A DNA stretch of 7,363 bases from an uncultured Chryseolinea sp. (GTDB taxonomy: Bacteria; Bacteroidota; Bacteroidia; Cytophagales; Cyclobacteriaceae). The notes below the pieces were generated by a model that ran no database searches, had not been told where the DNA came from, and saw only the letters and a program-made list of their open reading frames with translations. The stretch lies in NCBI GenBank assembly GCA_946478915.1, contig CAMLER010000241.1, positions 1-7,363 on the forward strand, given 5' to 3'. The translations under genes and the position numbers were made by a program. Shown piece by piece: positions 1 through 5,336 of this stretch; the stretch's first letter is position 1, and every line of letters starts with the position of its first letter.

Positions 1-168
1 TTCATGCTAAGCGTGATCATCTGGATAATTGATTCACTGAACGTGAAGCTTCCAGAGTCTTTTGCTGACTCATGGCTACTTCCTGTAATTGCCACTTTTG
101 GTAAAGAGGTGACGAGATGGGTAGGCACCTTTTTACCTTTCATTGGTGATGTCTTGTCGACGTCCTGA
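1..168 (+). CDS. C-terminal end of a membrane protein, probably CvpA family (5' truncated)
   Basis: Frame 1 is open from the left edge to a TGA at 166-168, giving 55 residues without a start codon. The piece opens with a hydrophobic stretch (about residues 1-11, FMLSVIIWIID), then has a polar segment with Pro, Glu and Ser, and ends in GTFLPFIGDVL. A last transmembrane segment followed by a short amphipathic tail ending in a 'PF..D' motif resembles the end of CvpA (colicin V production) family proteins, inner-membrane proteins of poorly defined role. CvpA genes are common near core gene clusters in Bacteroidota. The coding call rests on the open frame, the plausible composition and the co-directional gene downstream. 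The family call is recognition by eye from a short fragment; another small membrane protein is possible. The gap to the next start is 56 bases. Confidence 0.55.
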   Translation, partial: FMLSVIIWIIDSLNVKLPESFADSWLLPVIATFGKEVTRWVGTFLPFIGDVLSTS

Positions 169-224
169 GGATGTCAGATTTTTAGGTTCTGAATATTTTC
201 CCTTAATTATCCGCTTATTTGGAT

Positions 225-989
225 ATGGCAATTAAGATCAAAGAAGAGAATGGGCTGAGGTTTGTGGACGAAGGCGAGGGCCAGGTGCTGTTCTTATTGC
301 ACGGTTTGTTTGGTGCGCTTAGCAATTGGGAAGGGGTCGTCAACAAATTCTCGAAAAATTACAGGGTAGTAATCCCCATGCTACCTATTTATGAAATGCC
401 CATCAGGGAGGCTGGTCTTGATGGTCTTCGGACATTTGTAGAGGATTTTGTCTCGAAAAAAAAGCTGGATAATATGATTATCATGGGAAACAGCCTGGGT
501 GGCCACATCGCCATGATGTATACATTGAAAAATGCATCGAAGGTCAAAAAACTGGTATTGACGGGAAGCTCCGGCCTTTTTGAAGACTCTATGGGAGGTT
601 CCTACCCCAAGCGCGGCAATTATCAGTACATAAAGGAACGCGTATCATACACCTTCTACGACCCCAATGTTGCTACCAAGGAATTGATCGACGAAGTCTT
701 TGAAATCACGAACAGTATACCCAAATGCCTCAGAATAGTGGCTATTGCAAAGTCTGCTCAGCGAAACAACATGGCCGAGGAGATTCCCAATATTAGAATT
801 CCGACCCTTTTAGTCTGGGGATTGAACGACACTATTACACCTGCAATGGTCGGACACGAATTTAATCGCCTCATTCCCAACTCAACACTTAAATTTATTG
901 ATAAATGTTGCCACGCCCCTATGATGGAGCATCCGGAAACCTTCAATGAAATTGTGGAAGATTTTTTGCTTAACACTAATATGAAATAA
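225..989 (+). CDS. alpha/beta fold hydrolase
   Basis: This is a 254-residue cytoplasmic alpha/beta hydrolase with no signal peptide. Numbering from the ATG at 225, it shows the oxyanion-hole HG (26-27, within LLHGLFGALSNW), the nucleophile elbow GNSLGG (88-93, Ser90), the acid in WGLNDTITP (Asp202) and the catalytic His230 in CCHAPMMEHP. The stretch GSSGLF...GGSYPKRGNY after the elbow is typical of a Bacteroidota subfamily seen beside CBS/nadK genes. The triad is complete, so it should be active. Its substrate cannot be told from sequence; esters or C-C bonds of small acyl compounds are typical of the family. A TTG two codons earlier (219) is in frame, but the ATG is preferred because it is the stronger codon and leaves a normal N-terminus. 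The usual Gly before the catalytic His is Cys here (KCCHAP), a minor change. The gene probably shares a transcript with the CBS gene, 14 bases downstream. Confidence 0.9.
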   Translation: MAIKIKEENGLRFVDEGEGQVLFLLHGLFGALSNWEGVVNKFSKNYRVVIPMLPIYEMPIREAGLDGLRTFVEDFVSKKKLDNMIIMGNSLGGHIAMMYTLKNASKVKKLVLTGSSGLFEDSMGGSYPKRGNYQYIKERVSYTFYDPNVATKELIDEVFEITNSIPKCLRIVAIAKSAQRNNMAEEIPNIRIPTLLVWGLNDTITPAMVGHEFNRLIPNSTLKFIDKCCHAPMMEHPETFNEIVEDFLLNTNMK

Positions 990-1004
990 ATGGAGCCCCG
1001 TTAA
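990..1004 (+). other. four-codon mini-ORF bridging hydrolase and CBS genes
   Basis: The hydrolase stop (TAA, 987-989) is followed directly by ATG GAG CCC CGT TAA. The final A of that TAA is the first base of the CBS gene's ATG (TAATG). The bases GGAG at 992-995 also sit 8 bases before the CBS start, so the same bases could serve as a Shine-Dalgarno sequence. Either reading couples translation of the two genes. The arrangement is seen directly; translation of the tetrapeptide is untested and the pattern could be chance. Confidence 0.3.
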
Positions 1005-1669
1005 TGATTGCTGAAGATTTAATCAACCACATGTTACCACCTCTAAAAGGGACAGATGATGCTCACAAAGCAATAGTCTGGATGGAGGAGTTCCGTTGTG
1101 CATATATGCCTGTGGTCGATGACGAAAAGCTACTGGGTTTTATCTCTGAAGAAATCATCCTTGAAACTAACGAAATAGAAAAGCAGGTTCGGGATTTTGA
1201 CCTTGTTGGTCAAAACTGCTATGTCCACCTCGATACACATTTTTACGACATACTGAAAATCGCTGCCAACAATAAACTACAAATGGTCGCAGTCCTGAAC
1301 CAGGATCAGAACTATTGTGGTGTCATTACAATTCAGGATACCCTTACTTCATTTGCGCAGACTGCCGCAGTCCAATTGCCTGGCGGTATACTGGTGTTAT
1401 CAATGAATCATACTGACTATTCGCTGTCGGAAATAAGTCGCCTTATTGAAGAAAATCATGCGAAAGTTCTTAGCAGCATTGTAAAAGAAGATCCACTTGA
1501 TAGTGTCAAACTGCGACTTACGTTGAAAATAAACCAACTCGACTTGTCCAGAATCGTCGCTACGTTGGAAAGATTCGGCTATAAAGTCATCGGAAGGTAC
1601 CATGAGACCAAGCCTATGGGAGATGACAAAGAGCGCATCGACATGCTACTGCGCTATCTTGATATTTGA
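1004..1669 (+). CDS. CBS-pair protein with C-terminal ACT-like domain
   Basis: This 221-residue soluble protein has two CBS motifs followed by an ACT-like ferredoxin-fold region. CBS1 covers about residues 1-57 (CAYMPVVDDEKLLGFISEE has the usual beta-beta-alpha pattern). CBS2 covers about 70-120 (MVAVLNQDQNYCGVITIQD). From about 127 to 197 the pattern GGILVLSMN...SLSEISRLIEENHAKVLSS...RLTLKINQLDLSRIVATLERFGYKV reads as beta-alpha-beta-beta-alpha-beta, as in ACT domains. CBS pairs usually bind adenosine nucleotides (AMP, ATP, SAM or NAD-like) and ACT domains bind small regulators, so a sensor or regulator role is likely. No catalytic domain is attached. It lies between the hydrolase and NAD kinase; the neighbourhood suggests, without proof, a link to adenine-nucleotide or NAD(P) status. 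The start is supported by the 14-base spacing and by CBS1 beginning at the N-terminus. Confidence 0.85.
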   Translation: MIAEDLINHMLPPLKGTDDAHKAIVWMEEFRCAYMPVVDDEKLLGFISEEIILETNEIEKQVRDFDLVGQNCYVHLDTHFYDILKIAANNKLQMVAVLNQDQNYCGVITIQDTLTSFAQTAAVQLPGGILVLSMNHTDYSLSEISRLIEENHAKVLSSIVKEDPLDSVKLRLTLKINQLDLSRIVATLERFGYKVIGRYHETKPMGDDKERIDMLLRYLDI

Positions 1670-1672
1670 TCC

Positions 1673-1733
1673 CTTTCCCAAAGTTGTTCTCGGTCCTTTA
1701 ATGCTGAATACAACCTACTTAACTTTTGGAAAG
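1673..1733 (+). repeat. imperfect inverted repeat, 13-base arms, 35-base loop
   Basis: CTTTCCCAAAGTT (1673-1685) pairs with AACTTTTGGAAAG (1721-1733) at 12 of 13 positions; the mismatch is C1679 against T1727. The left arm starts three bases after the CBS stop codon. No T-run follows the right arm, so it does not look like an intrinsic terminator. It could form a long-loop RNA stem protecting the upstream 3' end or weakly attenuating transcription. The pairing is seen; any function is inference. Confidence 0.4.
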
Positions 1734-1751
1734 TAATCGACATCGTCTGCT

Positions 1752-1772
1752 ATCTATAAATTTGTTATAGAT
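1752..1772 (+). promoter_or_regulatory. perfect dyad (operator-like) upstream of nadK
   Basis: ATCTATAA (1752-1759) and TTATAGAT (1765-1772) are exact reverse complements separated by ATTTG, a 21-base dyad. Its right arm ends 31 bases before the nadK ATG, and both TAnnTTTG promoter elements overlap it. Size, symmetry and position suit a homodimeric repressor site. An AT-rich RNA hairpin is the alternative, but no clean T-run follows. The cognate regulator is unknown; I cannot match it to a named NAD regulator motif. Confidence 0.5.
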
Positions 1773-1775
1773 TTG
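1757..1775 (+). promoter_or_regulatory. tandem Bacteroidota -7 elements (TAnnTTTG) for nadK
   Basis: Two exact matches to the Bacteroidota -7 consensus TAnnTTTG occur 11 bases apart: TAAATTTG (1757-1764) and TAGATTTG (1768-1775). They lie in near-identical 10-base units, TATAAATTTG and TATAGATTTG. Transcription would start around 1770 or 1781, giving a leader of roughly 20-35 bases to the ATG at 1804. No TTTG sits at the usual -33 distance; the nearest is 1725-1728, about 28 bases from the first element, so a good -33 box is missing. Confidence 0.5.
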
Positions 1776-1803
1776 GAGTATATTCCCATACCTATACGCG
1801 ACG

Positions 1804-2676
1804 ATGAAGATTGCTATTCATGGAAAAGAGTTCAATCGTGTGGTAGCGCCGCTCATTGCTCGCATATTTGAAATTCTTGCCCAAAACAAAGTAACACTTA
1901 CTGTCTCTTCTAAATTCAGCCAATATTTAAAAGCACCGTTAACCAGGGAACAGTTTAATATTTATAATCCTGGTGATGCGTTGGATGATTGTCAGCTTTT
2001 CATCAGCATCGGAGGTGACGGAACCTTGCTCGAATCCGTGACCCATATCGGCAAATTGGAAGTGCCAATCCTGGGAATTAACACGGGCCGGCTTGGATTT
2101 CTGGCAACCATCAGTAAAGATCAGGTTGAAGAAGCATTGCAGAAGTTTTTCCAGGGAGCTTATACCCTCGATCAAAGAGCGTTACTGAAACTTGAAACAA
2201 CCAAAGATATTTTTGGTCAAATGAATTTTGCGCTTAACGATTTCACTGTAGTTAAAAAGGATTCGTCGGCGATGATCACTATTCACACTTACATTGATGG
2301 TGAATTCTTAAATTCCTATTGGGCCGACGGAATTATTGTGTCAACCCCTACAGGCTCTACCGGCTATTCCTTAAGCTGTGGTGGACCATTGATCTTTCCA
2401 CGGTCCGGAAACTTTGTGATCACGCCGGTAAGTCCTCATAATTTGACCGTGAGACCGATCGTTGTCTCCGATGCCTCTGAAATCACTTTTCAGGTGGAAG
2501 GACGGAGCAAACGTTACCTGGTGTCTTTAGATTCCCGCATGGCATCCGTAGATCCAACTATAAAACTGAAAGTCTCAAAAGCAGATTTTAAAGTCAATTT
2601 GGTACAGTTGGAGGGCAACCATTATTTCAAGACGCTTCGCCAGAAGCTGAATTGGGGCCTTGACGTCAGAAACTGA
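1804..2676 (+). CDS. nadK: NAD kinase
   Basis: This 290-residue ATP-NAD kinase phosphorylates the 2'-OH of NAD to make NADP in the cytoplasm; it is the usual source of bacterial NADP and generally essential. Diagnostic motifs are present: GGDGTLL (70-76) with catalytic Asp72, then GINTGRLGFL (91-100), and the glycine-rich TPTGSTGYSLSCGGP (181-195) preceded by YWADGIIVS. The second conserved acidic motif reads LND (144-146) where many families have NE; this appears common in Bacteroidota and should keep NAD binding. Length is normal. The ATG at 1804 is the only good start: an in-frame TAG lies at 1768-1770 with no ATG, GTG or TTG between, and MKIAIHG is a typical N-terminus. A 134-base gap and a promoter/operator candidate precede it, so it may be transcribed apart from the CBS gene. 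The next gene starts 86 bases after its stop. Confidence 0.97.
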   Translation: MKIAIHGKEFNRVVAPLIARIFEILAQNKVTLTVSSKFSQYLKAPLTREQFNIYNPGDALDDCQLFISIGGDGTLLESVTHIGKLEVPILGINTGRLGFLATISKDQVEEALQKFFQGAYTLDQRALLKLETTKDIFGQMNFALNDFTVVKKDSSAMITIHTYIDGEFLNSYWADGIIVSTPTGSTGYSLSCGGPLIFPRSGNFVITPVSPHNLTVRPIVVSDASEITFQVEGRSKRYLVSLDSRMASVDPTIKLKVSKADFKVNLVQLEGNHYFKTLRQKLNWGLDVRN

Positions 2677-2686
2677 TCTTTTTGGT

Positions 2687-2701
2687 TACCATTGTATGGT
2701 A
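2687..2701 (+). repeat. short hairpin after nadK
   Basis: TACCAT (2687-2692) and ATGGTA (2696-2701) are exact reverse complements around TGT, ten bases past the nadK stop. The stem is only 6 bp and is followed by TTTGCTGATT, not a T-run, so a terminator call would be weak. It may be a 3'-end stabiliser or chance. Confidence 0.25.
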
Positions 2702-2730
2702 TTTGCTGATTAAGAATGATTTAGTGGGAG

Positions 2731-2760
2731 TCATTTTTTCAACTTTCATTTTTTTTCAAC
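2731..2760 (+). repeat. T-rich direct repeat just before the DUF6089 start
   Basis: TCATTTTTTCAAC (2731-2743) is repeated as TCATTTTTTTTCAAC (2746-2760), the second copy ending two bases before the ATG at 2763. The copies differ only in T-run length (6 and 8). The tract falls in the probable 5' leader; a U-rich leader can aid ribosome binding in organisms that rarely use Shine-Dalgarno pairing. Function is inferred only. Confidence 0.4.
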
Positions 2761-2762
2761 GA

Positions 2763-3827
2763 ATGAGAAAGTTTATCTGTATCATCTCAGCAATCATTCT
2801 GGCTTGCCTTTTCTCGGACCCGGCTTCGGCTCAAATGAAGCGAAAATCCATCAAGAAAAATAACAAGCGTATATCCAGCTATCGCGGAAAAAAGGAATGG
2901 TTTGCAAAAGAAAAAAGGTACAACACATTGGGCATAAATGTCAGTGCACTCAACTACTACGGAGACCTGGCACCCAAGCCGACTCGTTTTAGCACAGATA
3001 TTAGCTTCACGAGGCCCGCGATAGGGCTGTCCTATTCCCATAGATTTGGCCCTAGATACACCATCGTGGGCGCATTCATGTATGGTACTTTAAGAGGATC
3101 CGATAGCGAATCCGCAGATCCGGGCGATGCGAACAACGCAGTGTACCGATATCAGAGAAACCTGTCGTTCCGTAATAGAATTAAAGAACTATCGGTCGTA
3201 GCATCCTTGGATCTTTATCCTAACACATTAACATACATCAGCCGCGTAAAATGGACTCCCTACGTCTTTTTGGGAGTTGCCGGGTTGCTTCATAACCCAC
3301 AGGCAATTGCTCCTGAGACCGACTTGAATGGTAATCCATTGCCAGAAGCAGGTAAATGGGTAGATTTGCAGCCTCTCGGTACTGAAGGACAAAATGCGAC
3401 ACTTACCGACACGGATGTAAACAGCGGTATTAAAGGGTATAAAAAAATACAAGCTGCCATACCATTGGGGATCGGCGCTCGTTTCAGATTAAATGACGCG
3501 ATGGATTTCTCAGCCGAGATAGGCTTCAGGTATTTGTTTACTGACTATATTGACGACGTTAGTAAGAACTATGTAGACCTGGGTGTATTCGGCGATGATG
3601 AACTTGCCAAAGCAATGGCATACAGGACTAACGAAGTTGTTGATCCTGATTTGCTGATAACGAGAGTTACAAGAAACGGGCAATCCTATGATCTGCTTGA
3701 TGGGTATGGGCAAGAGTTTGTCGATAACAAAAGGGGCAATAAGAATGACAAGGACGTCTACATGGTCACGACATTTAGACTAACCTACATACTTGGGAAA
3801 AACTTTAACAGGGCTAAATTCAGATAA
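2763..3827 (+). CDS. DUF6089-family outer membrane beta-barrel protein, long copy
   Basis: This 354-residue exported protein is predicted to be an outer-membrane barrel of the DUF6089 family, whose function is unknown. From the ATG at 2763 there is a clean signal peptide: MRK, a hydrophobic core (about 4-17), then a signal peptidase I site ASA|Q (cleavage after 23). An upstream in-frame ATG at 2682 would bury this signal behind 27 extra residues and is rejected. Residues 25-52 are very basic (13 Lys/Arg). Barrel-like alternating segments begin near 54 (NTLGINVSALNYYGDLAP). Later landmarks are WTPYVFLGVAGLL (164-176), IQAAIPLGIGARF (229-241), EIGFRYLFTDYIDDVSKNY (252-270) and a last strand TTFRLTYILG ending RAKFR. 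Against the short copy downstream it carries extra segments at about 178-228 (GNPLPEAGKWVDLQPLGTEGQ) and 272-330, probably loops. Its stop overlaps the next start by one base (TAATG), so the two are translationally coupled. Confidence 0.85.
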   Translation: MRKFICIISAIILACLFSDPASAQMKRKSIKKNNKRISSYRGKKEWFAKEKRYNTLGINVSALNYYGDLAPKPTRFSTDISFTRPAIGLSYSHRFGPRYTIVGAFMYGTLRGSDSESADPGDANNAVYRYQRNLSFRNRIKELSVVASLDLYPNTLTYISRVKWTPYVFLGVAGLLHNPQAIAPETDLNGNPLPEAGKWVDLQPLGTEGQNATLTDTDVNSGIKGYKKIQAAIPLGIGARFRLNDAMDFSAEIGFRYLFTDYIDDVSKNYVDLGVFGDDELAKAMAYRTNEVVDPDLLITRVTRNGQSYDLLDGYGQEFVDNKRGNKNDKDVYMVTTFRLTYILGKNFNRAKFR

Positions 3828-4516
3828 TGCATCGTGTAAACAAAAAAACTCTCCTCACCTTAGCCACCATTCTTGTCCTTTCTACCTCATTATTTGCTCA
3901 GCGTTCTGAAATAGGATTTGGTATCGGTACATTCAACTACACCGGTGACCTGGTTCGCACCTACGATTTCAAATATTCGAAACCCGCTGCTACAGTCTTT
4001 TATCGGTCCAACCTGAGCAAAGTGGTAAGCTTTCGCGCAGGGGTCACGGCCGGAAAAATCGGTGCAAGCGAAAAGCCGATCGATCCCTTTGCAGTCAATC
4101 GTAATGCTTCATTCGATGTTTTTCTGTTGGAAGCGTCGACAGTCATGGAGTATCATTTCCTGAACTGGAGGGAGACCAAACGATTTGTCAGGTTCACGCC
4201 ATACCTGTTTGCCGGGCTCGGTATTTTCGGATTATCGGGAAATGGTCCAAAGACTGAAGAATATAGCAATGTCCAGGCGGCTATTCCTTTTGGAGGCGGA
4301 GTTAAATACATCTACAATCCGAAGTGGTACATCTCGTTAGAGTTTGGAATACGCAAGACATTTTTTGATCACCTCGACAATATTTCGAAAGGTGATCCGC
4401 GGGATAAGAACTACCAATACGGTAATCCTAACGACAATGACAATTATTACTTTTTGGGAATCACGCTTACGCGAACTTTCTATAACATTCCCTGCCCGAC
4501 GAATCCCTATAAGTAA
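3827..4516 (+). CDS. DUF6089-family outer membrane beta-barrel protein, short copy
   Basis: This 229-residue exported protein is a shorter paralogue of the preceding gene. The signal peptide has a basic start (MHRVNKK), a hydrophobic core (about 9-20) and a likely cleavage SLFA|Q after 24. Shared landmarks show the relationship: FNYTGDL (36-42; NYYGDL in the long copy), FTPYLFAGLGIF (123-134), VQAAIPFGGGVKY (149-161) and DHLDNISKG (181-189; DYIDDVSKN). The last strand FLGITLTRTFYN is followed by IPCPTNPYK, with the chain's only Cys near the C-terminus. The two proteins differ too much to be a recent duplication. Role is unknown; a small barrel with structural or assembly functions is plausible. 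The ATG shares its A with the upstream stop codon. A gap of 67 bases separates it from uppS. Confidence 0.83.
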   Translation: MHRVNKKTLLTLATILVLSTSLFAQRSEIGFGIGTFNYTGDLVRTYDFKYSKPAATVFYRSNLSKVVSFRAGVTAGKIGASEKPIDPFAVNRNASFDVFLLEASTVMEYHFLNWRETKRFVRFTPYLFAGLGIFGLSGNGPKTEEYSNVQAAIPFGGGVKYIYNPKWYISLEFGIRKTFFDHLDNISKGDPRDKNYQYGNPNDNDNYYFLGITLTRTFYNIPCPTNPYK

Positions 4517-4568
4517 GGCATTTCATTTTCCTTTAGAGGCGTCCTCCACGAATCCCGATATCTTTTAC

Positions 4569-4576
4569 TAATTTTG
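4569..4576 (+). promoter_or_regulatory. -7 promoter element (TAnnTTTG) directly before uppS
   Basis: TAATTTTG matches the Bacteroidota -7 consensus exactly and ends 7 bases before the uppS GTG. In this promoter class transcription starts only a few bases past the element, so the RNA would begin at or next to the start codon. No TTTG -33 box is present at the expected distance (about 4543-4550 reads CCTCCACG). A chance match in AT-rich sequence is possible, and uppS may also be read from the DUF6089 transcript. Confidence 0.4.
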
Positions 4577-4583
4577 TGCCCCC

Positions 4584-5336
4584 GTGAAGTCCTACAAAGA
4601 GCATATCGACTTTAATAATCTCCCCAGGCATATTGCAGTCATCATGGACGGCAATGGAAGATGGGCAAAAAAAAAAGGAGCTATGCGCATTTTTGGGCAC
4701 AAGAATGCAGTTCAGGCTGTGAAAGATGTAACGGAGGGCTGTGGCGAACTGGGGATAAAATATTTGACCTTGTATGCCTTTTCGACAGAAAACTGGAATA
4801 GGCCGAAAGCGGAAATAGATGGCCTGATGGAGCTACTTGTGAGTACGCTTAAGCAGGAAATAAAGACTTTGATGGATAACCAGGTTAAATTGATTACCAT
4901 CGGCGAAACTTCAAATCTGCCTGTTGACTGTCAAAAAAACCTTGAATGGGCCATTAATGAAACGAAGAAAAATAGCGGACTAACGTTGATACTGGCATTA
5001 AGCTATAGCGGTCGATGGGAGATTATCAGGGCGGCCAAAGCGCTCGCTCAGGAAATTGAGCAGGGAAAATTGAAAGCCAGTGAAATTAATGAACAACTTT
5101 TTGAAAACTATTTGCAGACTTCGGGCATCCCAGATCCTGAGCTACTCATCCGCACAAGTGGCGAACTACGTGTCAGCAATTTTCTCTTATGGCAGATTGC
5201 GTACACCGAAATGTACATCACACCCACACTATGGCCTGACTTTAGAAAGGACCACTTGTATGAAGCCATCTGGGCATATCAACAACGTGAGCGAAGGTTT
5301 GGTAAAACGAGCGAACAATTGAACCCCGTAAGTTAA
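4584..5336 (+). CDS. uppS: isoprenyl transferase (undecaprenyl diphosphate synthase type)
   Basis: This 250-residue cis-prenyltransferase condenses isopentenyl diphosphate onto farnesyl diphosphate to make the C55 carrier lipid for peptidoglycan, O-antigen and other glycans; it acts at the inner face of the cytoplasmic membrane. Family motifs are intact: HIAVIMDGNGRWAKKKG (16-32, with Mg-binding Asp22 and GNGRW), His39, FSTENWNRP (66-74), LSYSGRWEI (139-147), RTSGELRVSNFLLWQ (190-204, with Arg190, Arg196 and Ser198 for IPP binding) and Glu209 in AYTEMY. Length is standard. The GTG at 4584 is effectively forced: an in-frame TAA lies at 4569-4571, no other start codon lies between, and the next ATG (4644) is inside the catalytic motif. 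A run of ten A (4667-4676) encodes the three Lys of AKKK. The TAA stop is followed at once by the bamA ATG, so the two genes are coupled. Confidence 0.97.
   Translation: MKSYKEHIDFNNLPRHIAVIMDGNGRWAKKKGAMRIFGHKNAVQAVKDVTEGCGELGIKYLTLYAFSTENWNRPKAEIDGLMELLVSTLKQEIKTLMDNQVKLITIGETSNLPVDCQKNLEWAINETKKNSGLTLILALSYSGRWEIIRAAKALAQEIEQGKLKASEINEQLFENYLQTSGIPDPELLIRTSGELRVSNFLLWQIAYTEMYITPTLWPDFRKDHLYEAIWAYQQRERRFGKTSEQLNPVS

Noticed and set aside
174..192. Hairpin TCAGA / TCTGA between the CvpA-like gene and the hydrolase, with a T5 in the loop
   Set aside because: Only a 5-bp stem with a 9-base loop, and the T-run is inside the loop, not after it. Not supportable as a terminator.
219..224. TTG start two codons upstream for the hydrolase
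   Set aside because: Possible, but the ATG at 225 is the stronger start and the two extra residues add nothing recognisable.
2682..2762. N-terminal extension of the long DUF6089 protein from the ATG at 2682
   Set aside because: It would put 27 residues ahead of an otherwise perfect signal peptide and begin six bases after the nadK stop. The ATG at 2763 gives a standard export signal.
4536..4546. GAGG-CGT-CCTC mini-hairpin between the short DUF6089 gene and uppS
   Set aside because: A 4-bp stem without a following T-run is too weak to call a terminator.
4344..4571. 75-codon forward frame overlapping the end of the short DUF6089 gene
   Set aside because: It overlaps conserved barrel sequence in another frame and encodes no recognisable domain.
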